Program-made: the position numbers and the translations under genes
Part shown: positions 1 to 5,870 of the stretch, piece after piece
How positions within the stretch are numbered: position 1 is the first letter of the stretch
Layout: each line of letters begins with the position of its first letter
The notes under the pieces: model-generated
What the model was told of the DNA's origin: nothing
The model's input: only the letters and a program-made list of their open reading frames with translations
The model's database searches: none
NCBI GenBank assembly: GCA_034440595.1
Contig: JAWXCH010000305.1
Location: 1-13,690 of the forward strand
DNA: 13,690 nucleotides
Source: JAWXCH01 sp034440595
GTDB taxonomy: Bacteria; Planctomycetota; Planctomycetia; Pirellulales; JALHPA01
Direction of reading: 5' to 3'

Positions 1-33
1 CAACAACAGAATGCTCAATCGCCACGCTGGCAG

Positions 34-852
34 CTAGCGTCCGATTGAATTCTGGGAATACCAGGTTTCGATCTGTTGAATTACGTTGTTCATGGCCACG
101 ACCGGGTCGGGGTCGGTGTGGTAGAAGGCCCACATCCGTTCGCGGTCACCGTTGGGAGTGACTTTGCAGAAGAAGCGGTACGTCTCGGCCGATTCGCCCC
201 AAGTCTCAAGTAGATAATAGCTTGCGCCGAGCTGGCGCAGTCGCGCCTGAGCATCTCTAAATCGGTGGTCTCCCCCGATTTGCTGATCGGCGGCGGGGTT
301 TGCTGGAATATTGGCGGTGAGGGGAGCACTCTGGCCGGCGGTGCCGGGGGCCGGTTCCTCGTAGTTTGCCGGTTGGCCAAGGTTTGAAGGGGGTCCAGAA
401 GCTGTGTGACTGGCTGGGAAATTTCCGCTAGGTGCTTCGCCCGGCTGACCTGGGAATTCGCCCCGTGCCGGAAAGGGGGAACTGCCGGCTGGATCGCCCG
501 CGGGGGCCGACCGCGCGCCTGGAGGGAGCAGATCGGCAGGCGGAGCAGCCTGGCCCAAGGCCGCCAGCGGTTGAATTTCATTGGGGTCTGCCGCAGATGT
601 CGCGGCCTCCGGGGCTGCTGATGCCGGGGCTGGCCGAAACATATTGGGACCAAAATCTGGTGCGGACGTTCCGGACGATGTCGTGGCAGGTGCTAAGGGA
701 GCGGAAACCGATTGCGATTTTTCGACCAGGCTGACGATGAATTTCCGCGCAACTTCCGGGAGTTCCTTGCCAAAAATGGCCAAGAGCGGAAAGATGATCA
801 GACAGGCGAGGAGGACCACAGCACGAAACGCCATGGTAATGGTACTCTGCAT
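34..852 (-). CDS. Membrane-anchored Pro/Ala-rich hypothetical protein
   Basis: I do not recognise a named family. The 272-residue product has one N-terminal hydrophobic segment (about residues 9-27), which could be a signal anchor. A long low-complexity linker rich in Pro, Ala, Gly and Ser follows (about 50-190). A compact C-terminal region (about 196-264) looks folded and carries RFRDAQARLRQLGASYYLLE, then a WGE, a YRFFCKV and a DPVVAMNNVIQQIE segment. The layout suggests a protein tethered in the cytoplasmic membrane with a small domain held away from it by a flexible linker; this is inference. The ATG at 852 is supported by a GGGAG about 10 bases upstream; Met7 is a weaker alternative. It is divergent from the cysteine desulfurase gene across 256 bases in which I see no other gene. 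I assign no function. Confidence 0.72.
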   Translation of the reverse strand: MQSTITMAFRAVVLLACLIIFPLLAIFGKELPEVARKFIVSLVEKSQSVSAPLAPATTSSGTSAPDFGPNMFRPAPASAAPEAATSAADPNEIQPLAALGQAAPPADLLPPGARSAPAGDPAGSSPFPARGEFPGQPGEAPSGNFPASHTASGPPSNLGQPANYEEPAPGTAGQSAPLTANIPANPAADQQIGGDHRFRDAQARLRQLGASYYLLETWGESAETYRFFCKVTPNGDRERMWAFYHTDPDPVVAMNNVIQQIETWYSQNSIGR

Positions 853-1096
853 GAGAAGGCGACTCCCTTCGCTTTCGTTCGATGTTGCTATTCAGCAGTT
901 CCCTCTGGCAACTGTCGCGGTGGAGCGTTTCCAACGCGGGGGGGATCTTAGTGGCTCCTTGTAAAATCGACAACGTCAGTCGAGATGGCTTGACAGGACG
1001 CAGGAAAAATTGTCGCGAATCTGTCGAGGAATCGCGGTTCCGTCGAGTTATGACCTGCCAGTTTGGCGACGGCCGCGGCCATGCTAGCAATGCGTG

Positions 1097-1102
1097 TATA
1101 AT
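1097..1102 (+). promoter_or_regulatory. -10 hexamer for a probably leaderless cysteine desulfurase transcript
   Basis: A perfect TATAAT ends six bases before the ATG at 1109, so a usual start point would fall on or next to the A of that ATG. No Shine-Dalgarno lies between; the intervening bases are CCCTCC, the opposite of an SD. I see no convincing -35. The spacing is the one known for leaderless messages in other bacteria; its use here is inferred. Confidence 0.5.
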
Positions 1103-1108
1103 CCCTCC

Positions 1109-2275
1109 ATGCGTGCAATCTACCTGGATCACAACTCGACGACTCCATTGCTTCCGGCGGTTGCCGAGGCGATGCAGCAGTGTCAGGCCGCGAATATGGC
1201 CAACCCGGCCAGTCAGCATGCTGCCGGAAGGCGAGCACGACAGGCATTGGAGGACGCACGCGAGGGAATCGCCGAGATCCTTGGGGCAAAGACCGTTGGC
1301 CAGCAGGCCGATCGGTTGATATTCACCAGTGGCGGGACTGAGGCCAATAATCTAGCTCTATTCGGGCTGGCAGGCCAAGCGTCGGGGACAATCTATGTCT
1401 CGGGAATTGAGCATCCTAGCGTGCTGGCCCCGGTCGAGCGGCTGGCGCAGCTTGGCTGGCAGGTGCAGGAGTTGCCGGCGAATTCAGACGGCGTGGTGTC
1501 GCTGGATGGTCTTGAGTCGGGCGGTTTGCCGAATTCGCCTGAACCCCTGCTGATGGCTTTGATGCTCGGCAACAACGAGACTGGCGTGCTGCAGCCGGTT
1601 CAACAGGCGGCAGCGATATGCCGGAAAGCCTTCGCGAACCGACATTCGGCGGTTCATTTGCACACTGATGCTGTGCAGGCGGTGGGAAAGATCCCGGTCG
1701 ATTTTCAGGCGCTGGGCTGCTCAACACTTGCGTTTACCGCGCATAAGTTTCATGGCCCACGCGGTATTGGTGGGCTGATGGTGCGGCATGATGTGCAGTT
1801 GCACCCGCAAATGTTCGGCGGATTTCAACAGGCTGGACTTCGACCGGGTACTGAGCCGGTGGCCTTGGCTGTCGGCATGCACGCCGCACTGCTACTTTGG
1901 CAGCAGAAACAAGTTGCACGGCGACAGCACCTGACGATGCTACGCGATCGCTTTGAGACGCAGATTCTGGCCGAGCTGCCCAAAGTGGTGGTGAATGGTC
2001 AGGGCGCTGAGCGGTTGCCGCATACCAGCAATCTGGCCTTCGTCGGGCTGGATCGGCGGGCGTTGGTCATGGCGCTCGACATGCAGGGAGTCGCCTGCTC
2101 CACCGGCTCGGCATGTGCCAGCGGCAGTAGTGAGCCTTCCAGCGTACTGCTGGCGATGCAATTGCCAGTCGAAATCGTCGCCAGTAGCCTGCGGTTCAGC
2201 TTTGGAGCGACAACCACCACCGAGGATTTGGACGAAGCGGTCCGACGGATTGTTGCTGTCTGTCGGCAACAGTGA
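1109..2275 (+). CDS. Class I cysteine desulfurase (NifS/IscS type, PLP-dependent)
   Basis: The enzyme takes sulfur from L-cysteine, giving alanine and a protein-bound persulfide that feeds Fe-S cluster assembly and other thiolation pathways in the cytoplasm. With Met at 1109 it has 388 residues, normal for the family. Visible landmarks are the N-terminal YLDHNSTTPL, the cofactor loop SGGTEANN (74-81), His101, NNETG (156-160), HTDAVQ with Asp187 and Gln190, PLP lysine Lys213 in TAHKFHGPRG, and persulfide Cys336 in GSACASGSSEPSS. That last loop is of class I (NifS/IscS) rather than SufS type. One segment is unusual: GGFQQAGLRPGT (237-248), where relatives usually read GGGQERGxRxGT. A GTG at 1094 is in frame but lies inside the likely promoter, so I chose 1109. 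No scaffold (IscU) or other Fe-S gene is adjacent; dnaA follows about 300 bases later. Whether it serves housekeeping Fe-S assembly or tRNA thiolation cannot be told from sequence. Confidence 0.93.
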   Translation: MRAIYLDHNSTTPLLPAVAEAMQQCQAANMANPASQHAAGRRARQALEDAREGIAEILGAKTVGQQADRLIFTSGGTEANNLALFGLAGQASGTIYVSGIEHPSVLAPVERLAQLGWQVQELPANSDGVVSLDGLESGGLPNSPEPLLMALMLGNNETGVLQPVQQAAAICRKAFANRHSAVHLHTDAVQAVGKIPVDFQALGCSTLAFTAHKFHGPRGIGGLMVRHDVQLHPQMFGGFQQAGLRPGTEPVALAVGMHAALLLWQQKQVARRQHLTMLRDRFETQILAELPKVVVNGQGAERLPHTSNLAFVGLDRRALVMALDMQGVACSTGSACASGSSEPSSVLLAMQLPVEIVASSLRFSFGATTTTEDLDEAVRRIVAVCRQQ

Positions 2276-2492
2276 GTCGATGTCGCCAGATAGAGGTCGC
2301 AAACCCGCTGGCACCTGGCATCGAAACTGGCATCGGCAAGGTTCCAATTCGGTTGCTGCCAGCGCATTTTAAGGCCAGCCCATCGGCAGTATCGTGAGGC
2401 GCGTCGTATCCCTCTGTTTGGCAAGCACTTGCGCCGCAGCAAAATAGCCAGAATTTCAGCCTCTGCGGCTCGTATTGAAGCCGAAAAAACTG

Positions 2493-2498
2493 TACAAT
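2493..2498 (+). promoter_or_regulatory. Candidate -10 element for dnaA
   Basis: TACAAT preceded directly by TG is one mismatch from the consensus -10. It would give a leader of about 65-70 bases before the GTG at 2574. No good -35 is visible at 16-18 bases spacing, so this is tentative. Confidence 0.3.
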
Positions 2499-2564
2499 GC
2501 GAGCTTCATTTTAGAAGGCTGAAGTTCTTCTGTTGCTTGTGATTTACTGGGCGGTTATTTGGAC

Positions 2565-2568
2565 GGAG
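2565..2568 (+). promoter_or_regulatory. Shine-Dalgarno that sets the dnaA start
   Basis: GGAG sits five bases before GTG 2574. The longer frame could open at TTG 2559, but this SD lies inside that extension and fits only the GTG, so the GTG start is preferred. Confidence 0.6.
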
Positions 2569-2573
2569 CCAAC

Positions 2574-3911
2574 GTGTCAGACGGAGTGTTTTCCATCCCG
2601 CTATCGGCCGATTTGCCTGGTGCCGAATTCGAAGTCGGTGCCCCGACTGGCGAGGTTGCGACGGCACGTACCAAGACTGCGTCACCGAACGGAACTTCAC
2701 CAAAGAGCAGCTCGCGCAGTGACAACCCACGCAGTGACAACCCACGCGGCGGCGGTCCTCCACGGCAGTTATCGATTCATCCGTTTTCTAAAGATCAGGC
2801 TACGGTACCTACTGGTTCCGCGGCCAAGCAATCAGCCAGGCAGACGAATTCAGCTCAACAGGTAGCCACCACATCGTTTGATTTTCTTGCCGGTCCTGAA
2901 AACCGCCTGTTGCAAGAGGTGGTGCAGTCGTTGCTTTCGATGAATGAGTTCCAGAGTACAGGCGACGCAACTGATCCAAGCAACCCGACCGGTTTGGCTT
3001 CGTTGTACAACCCGCTGCTGCTGTGTGGCCCACCAGGAAGTGGCAAGAGTCACGTAGCACGTGGGTTAGTGAATGCCTGGCCCGCGACAGCATCGCGGCG
3101 GGCGATATTGACGAACGGCGCGGATTTTGCGCGTCAGATGGGCGAAGCGATTGAGAAGGATTCGATCACAACCTGGCGCAATACACTTCGCTCCGCCGGG
3201 CTGCTGGTGCTGGAGGATCTCAATCAACTGGCAACCAAGCGAGTCGCTCAGACGGAGCTACTGCACACAATTGACGCCATTTTGGACAATGGTGGTCAGC
3301 TAGTTTTTACTTCGCGGTTGTCGCTCGATCGTATGACTGGTTTGCCTGCCGCGATGATTGGTCGCCTGACCTCAGGGCTGGTAATTCAGATGGTGCTGCC
3401 TGGTTCGGCGGTTCGTGCGGCGCTGTTGGGTCGATTTGCTCAGTCGCGGTCGATTGAATTACCGCTGAATGCCGCACGAGCTTTAGCTGACGGAATGGTC
3501 GGTACTGTCCCTGAACTGTATGGGGCATTACACGAGTTGCACATGCAGTCGGTGCTGGACGAACGGTCAATCACGCTTGAACAGGTGCGGCGTTATTTGC
3601 AAAGCCGCAATTCGCAGTTGCGACCGACAGTTCGTTCGATTGCCGTGACAGCGGCCAAGTACTTTGGAATCAAGCTGAGCGATCTCACTGGGCCGACGCG
3701 ACGGCGTGCGGTGGTGCAAGCCCGTAATGTGGCGATCTTTTTGGCACGACAACTGGCGGGGAAGAGTCTGGAGCAGTTAGGAAAGTTTTTCGGGGGGCGA
3801 GACCACACGACGGTCTTGCACAGTTATCGAACTATTGAGGAGGGATTTCGCACGGATCCAACGATTCGCCGCGCAGTTGGCGAGTTACGCAAGTTGTTGG
3901 TACACGCCTGA
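2574..3911 (+). CDS. dnaA: Chromosomal replication initiator DnaA (divergent)
   Basis: This is the initiator that binds the origin and opens it. From GTG 2574 it has 445 residues. Residues 1-100 are Ser/Thr/Pro/Asn-rich and show no recognisable domain I. The AAA+ domain starts near FDFLAGPENRL (102-112), has Walker A GPPGSGKS (152-159) and a Walker B-like LLVLED (210-215). Domain IV (about 347-445) is well preserved: a basic TRRRAVVQARNVA segment and the signature FFGGRDHTTVLHSYRTIE (405-422). Several ATP-switch residues are atypical. Compared with E. coli DnaA, the RLKSRFGWGL stretch is shortened to RLTSGL (264-269), losing the residue aligned with arginine finger Arg285. The sensor II VREL is VPEL (312-315), and the TSD of box VI is TSR (246-248). 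There is also an insertion of about 16 residues before YNPLLLCG. Position just before dnaN, with dciA and gyrB following, supports DnaA rather than Hda or another AAA+ relative. A 15-base tandem duplication lies in the N-terminal part. Confidence 0.9.
   Translation: MSDGVFSIPLSADLPGAEFEVGAPTGEVATARTKTASPNGTSPKSSSRSDNPRSDNPRGGGPPRQLSIHPFSKDQATVPTGSAAKQSARQTNSAQQVATTSFDFLAGPENRLLQEVVQSLLSMNEFQSTGDATDPSNPTGLASLYNPLLLCGPPGSGKSHVARGLVNAWPATASRRAILTNGADFARQMGEAIEKDSITTWRNTLRSAGLLVLEDLNQLATKRVAQTELLHTIDAILDNGGQLVFTSRLSLDRMTGLPAAMIGRLTSGLVIQMVLPGSAVRAALLGRFAQSRSIELPLNAARALADGMVGTVPELYGALHELHMQSVLDERSITLEQVRRYLQSRNSQLRPTVRSIAVTAAKYFGIKLSDLTGPTRRRAVVQARNVAIFLARQLAGKSLEQLGKFFGGRDHTTVLHSYRTIEEGFRTDPTIRRAVGELRKLLVHA
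2715..2744 (+). repeat. 15-base perfect tandem duplication inside dnaA
   Basis: CGCAGTGACAACCCA occurs twice head to tail (2715-2729 and 2730-2744). It keeps the frame and encodes a duplicated SDNPR in the disordered N-terminal region. It looks like a recent slippage product. Confidence 0.9.
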
Positions 3912-3925
3912 TGCGACAGAGGTAC

Positions 3926-3946
3926 TCCCACAAAATGTTGGTGGGA
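3926..3946 (+). other. Small hairpin 14 bases after the dnaA stop
   Basis: TCCCAC (3926-3931) pairs with GTGGGA (3941-3946) around a 9-base loop. No T-run follows, so it is not a standard intrinsic terminator. It could be a 3' end structure of the dnaA message or part of the origin. Confidence 0.4.
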
Positions 3947-3973
3947 AGTGATTGGGGAAAAACGGTTGAGTAG

Positions 3974-4009
3974 TGTTGGCTCAGTAGCGGTGAACAAACT
4001 GATCCAACA
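3974..4009. repeat. Imperfect inverted repeat in the dnaA-dnaN gap
   Basis: TGTTGGCTCAGT (3974-3985) and ACTGATCCAACA (3998-4009) are reverse complements at 11 of 12 positions; the one mismatch is C3980 against T4003. The loop is 12 bases. There is no T-run after it. It may be a protein-binding dyad or an RNA structure in the gap. Confidence 0.6.
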
Positions 4010-4085
4010 TGCCTCCAGTGTCAGCATGGCTAGAGTGTGCAGAGTTGATCGCCGGCCAACAATCAACCGACAGACGAATGACGGT

Positions 4086-4094
4086 TTTTCCACA
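4086..4094 (+). promoter_or_regulatory. DnaA-box-like 9-mer
   Basis: TTTTCCACA differs at one base from the classical TTATCCACA and equals the form described for cyanobacterial origins. A weaker reverse-strand candidate, TGGGGAAAA, occurs at 3953-3961. This planctomycete's own box consensus is unknown to me. Confidence 0.45.
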
Positions 4095-4185
4095 TCGTCA
4101 GAAAATGAATAGATCGCTTTGATTGCCGAGAGTTTTGTAGTGTTTGAATGATTTGTGTTCGTGAACTGACAATATCGCGGCTCGG

Positions 4186-4220
4186 ATTAATACTACTACT
4201 GTTTAAATATCTAATAAAAG
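4186..4220 (+). other. Candidate DnaA-trio and AT-rich unwinding element
   Basis: CTA, CTA, CTG, TTT read in phase from 4193 to 4204. They sit between a GC-rich tract ending near 4184 and an AT-rich run that includes TTTAAATATCTAATAAAA. This matches the strand polarity of the B. subtilis arrangement relative to the TTTTCCACA box. The array is short (two perfect trios) and could be chance. Confidence 0.35.
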
Positions 4221-4273
4221 AAAGCAAAGGCACTTCGATCAAACATCGGAAAAACGCCGAGAACCCAAATCCC

Positions 4274-5389
4274 ATGAGAATTACTTTAGAGCGTGAAAAG
4301 TTCATGGCGGCATTTCAGACTGCCGCCTCGGTTGCACCAGTTCGCAGCCCCAAGCCGATCTTGCACAACGTCAAGTTTGAGGCCGCGGTCGACAGTCAGA
4401 CGTTGATGGCGACCGATCTGGAGACCGGCATTCGTATTGATCTGACTGGAGTCGAAGTGCAGACACCGGGCACGACCGTGTTGCCGATCGCGCAGTTTGG
4501 TCAGATTTTGCGTGAAAGTCGCGACGAGCGATTGTCGCTAGAGAGTGACCCTCAGTCCACTTTGGTCAAAGGAGAGCACAGTGAATTTCGCCTGGGTTCG
4601 GAGAACCCCGACGAGTTCCCCAATGTCGGTCAATTCACCGAGGAGAAATACTCGCAACTTCCAGCCAGGTTGTTTCGCGAATTGATTCGCCGCACGCTGT
4701 TCGCCACCGATAGCGAAAGCAGCCGATATGCCCTGGGTGGCGTGCTGTTGGAAATCACCGACAGCGAAATCACGGCAGTTGGTACAGATGGACGCCGTCT
4801 GGCCAAGATGGTTGGACCCGTGCAATCAGTGGGAGGACATCAGACCGCCGACCGGACGACTATTGTGCCGATGAAAGCGATGCAGTTGATGGAACGGGCG
4901 TTAGGTGATGTCGAAGGGGACGTGCAGATTGCCGCCAGAGCCAACGATATTCTGGTCCGTGGTGGATCGACTACAGTCTATTCGCGATTGACCGAAGGAC
5001 GCTTTCCACGCTGGCGAGATGTGTTCCCGCAGCGAACCGGTGCCGCCAGAATCGAATTGAATGTCGGACAGTTTTCGTCGGCCGTACGGCAAGCGGCCAT
5101 TGTCACCAGTGAAGAAAGCCGTGGGGTGGATTTTAAGTTCGCCGCTGGCAAGGTCGAACTATCGGGTCGCGGGGCGCAGGTTGGTCATTCGCATGTCGAA
5201 CAAACGATCAGCTACGACGGCGATCCATTGGCAATCTGCTTGGATCCACGGTACATGATCGATTTCCTGAAGGTGCTAGACGCGGATCGAACTTTCACTT
5301 TGGAAATCGAAAACGCTGACCGTGCTGCCGTTTGCTCGACCGACGATGGTTATGGTTACGTCATTATGCCGCTAGCCCGCGAGCGGTAA
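4274..5389 (+). CDS. dnaN: DNA polymerase III beta subunit (sliding clamp)
   Basis: This is the ring-shaped clamp that tethers DNA polymerase III and other proteins to DNA. From ATG 4274 it has 371 residues, close to the usual 365-380. The start MRITLEREKFMAAFQ matches the family beginning. Other landmarks are KPILHNVKFEA (27-37), ATDLETGI (46-53), RYALGGVLLE (151-160), ATDGRRLA-like VGTDGRRLAK (169-178) and the C-terminal YVIMPLARE (362-370), corresponding to the YVVMPMRL end of the E. coli clamp. Three-domain length is complete. The frame stays open upstream to ATG 4148, but those 42 residues look unlike any clamp and run through the AT-rich candidate origin, so I reject that start. The SD before 4274 is weak (GAG about 12 bases upstream). 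It precedes dciA by 86 bases and probably shares transcription with it. Confidence 0.96.
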   Translation: MRITLEREKFMAAFQTAASVAPVRSPKPILHNVKFEAAVDSQTLMATDLETGIRIDLTGVEVQTPGTTVLPIAQFGQILRESRDERLSLESDPQSTLVKGEHSEFRLGSENPDEFPNVGQFTEEKYSQLPARLFRELIRRTLFATDSESSRYALGGVLLEITDSEITAVGTDGRRLAKMVGPVQSVGGHQTADRTTIVPMKAMQLMERALGDVEGDVQIAARANDILVRGGSTTVYSRLTEGRFPRWRDVFPQRTGAARIELNVGQFSSAVRQAAIVTSEESRGVDFKFAAGKVELSGRGAQVGHSHVEQTISYDGDPLAICLDPRYMIDFLKVLDADRTFTLEIENADRAAVCSTDDGYGYVIMPLARER

Positions 5390-5392
5390 GCG

Positions 5393-5430
5393 GCAGTGTT
5401 ATCTGCCGTGAGCAGTGTTTATTGCCGTGA
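5393..5430 (+). repeat. 19-base imperfect tandem repeat between dnaN and dciA
   Basis: GCAGTGTTATCTGCCGTGA (5393-5411) is followed at once by GCAGTGTTTATTGCCGTGA (5412-5430). The copies match at 16 of 19 positions. They begin four bases after the dnaN stop codon. The function is unknown; they could be a protein-binding pair or a duplication scar. Confidence 0.8.
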
Positions 5431-5475
5431 GTACACGGTGGGATTAACCAATAACGATAGAAGCACACAGCCAGA

Positions 5476-5775
5476 ATGTCGCAACCGCAGCGGATCGCCG
5501 ATGTACTTGCTCAGTTGCTGGCACGGCGAGGCTACGCCAATCAGCAGAGCGCCGCCGCCTTTGGCGAGGCCTGGAGCAAGGCGGTTGGTGAACCGATGTG
5601 TCAGTACACACGTGCCGGTAATTTGAAACGAGGAATGTTGGAGGTCACCGTGGCCAACAGCACGCTGATGCAGGAACTTGGCTATCAAAAGAGCGATATC
5701 CTCAGCAGCCTATCCCAGTTGTTACCGGATCAAAAAATTCGCGACCTGCGTTTTCGCGTGGGAAGCATAGTCTGA
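5476..5775 (+). CDS. dciA: DciA/DUF721 family protein, probable replicative helicase operator
   Basis: DUF721 proteins (now DciA) are the widespread bacterial partners that help load or operate the DnaB helicase at the origin where no DnaC or DnaI loader exists. This 99-residue protein has the family pattern: an N-terminal helical part (IADVLAQLLARRGY, 7-20), AFGEAWSKAVGEPMCQYTR with the conserved W33 and VG (37-38), then GNLKRGMLEVTVANSTLMQELGYQKSDIL (48-76) and a final IRDLRFRVG (88-96). It is a compact form without the long extensions some homologues have. It lies between dnaN and gyrB, where recF often sits, and I see no recF. The SD is weak (CAGCCAGA before ATG). The neighbouring DnaA lacks a recognisable domain I, the part that contacts DnaB in E. 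coli, which makes DciA a plausible recruiter here; that link is inference. Confidence 0.85.
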   Translation: MSQPQRIADVLAQLLARRGYANQQSAAAFGEAWSKAVGEPMCQYTRAGNLKRGMLEVTVANSTLMQELGYQKSDILSSLSQLLPDQKIRDLRFRVGSIV

Positions 5776-5860
5776 ATTGCTACTTTGCGACTGATTATGT
5801 GTTCGCGGCATTCGCATGACGTTTGCCCTTACAGCGATCAGTCGAGTTTGATCTTTATTG

Positions 5861-5865
5861 AAGGA
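5861..5865 (+). promoter_or_regulatory. Shine-Dalgarno that sets the gyrB start
   Basis: AAGGA lies five bases before ATG 5871. It overlaps the alternative ATG 5865 and so cannot serve that one, so the start is placed at 5871. Confidence 0.7.
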
Positions 5866-5870
5866 TGAAA

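Larger units (their letters stand above)
2276..2573. other. Gene-free gap upstream of dnaA
   Basis: There is no credible ORF here. A short direct repeat CTGGCATCG occurs at 2315-2323 and 2327-2335 (12-base period) just after the desulfurase stop. A weak hairpin pairs CGGCT (2466-2470) with AGCCG (2479-2483). A candidate dnaA promoter lies at 2493-2498. I see no clear DnaA box and no intrinsic terminator for the upstream gene. Confidence 0.5.
3912..4273. other. oriC: Candidate replication origin (oriC) between dnaA and dnaN
   Basis: This 362-base gap contains no credible gene. It holds a 6-base-stem hairpin just after dnaA and a near-perfect 12-base-arm inverted repeat at 3974-4009. A smaller dyad GTTGAT/ATCAAC (4044-4049 and 4062-4067) flanks a GCCGGC. 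One DnaA-box-like 9-mer lies at 4086-4094. A GC-rich tract at about 4176-4184 is followed by CTACTACTG and an AT-rich run (4186-4220). A box, a GC-rich tract, trinucleotide repeats and an AT-rich unwinding element in this order resemble the basal unwinding module described for Bacillus subtilis. Only one good DnaA box is visible and it is about 90 bases from the trios, so the call is provisional. The dnaN promoter must also lie here or further upstream. Confidence 0.5.

Noticed and set aside
578..1219. Open frame of 213 codons on the - strand
   Set aside because: It overlaps gene 34-852 in another frame and the start of the desulfurase, and its product has no domain-like pattern.
3926..3946. 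Intrinsic terminator for dnaA
   Set aside because: The stem is only six bases and no T-run follows.
4148..4273. Upstream extension of dnaN to ATG 4148
   Set aside because: The 42 extra residues look unlike a sliding clamp, have no SD, and run through the AT-rich candidate origin; ATG 4274 gives the family's usual beginning.
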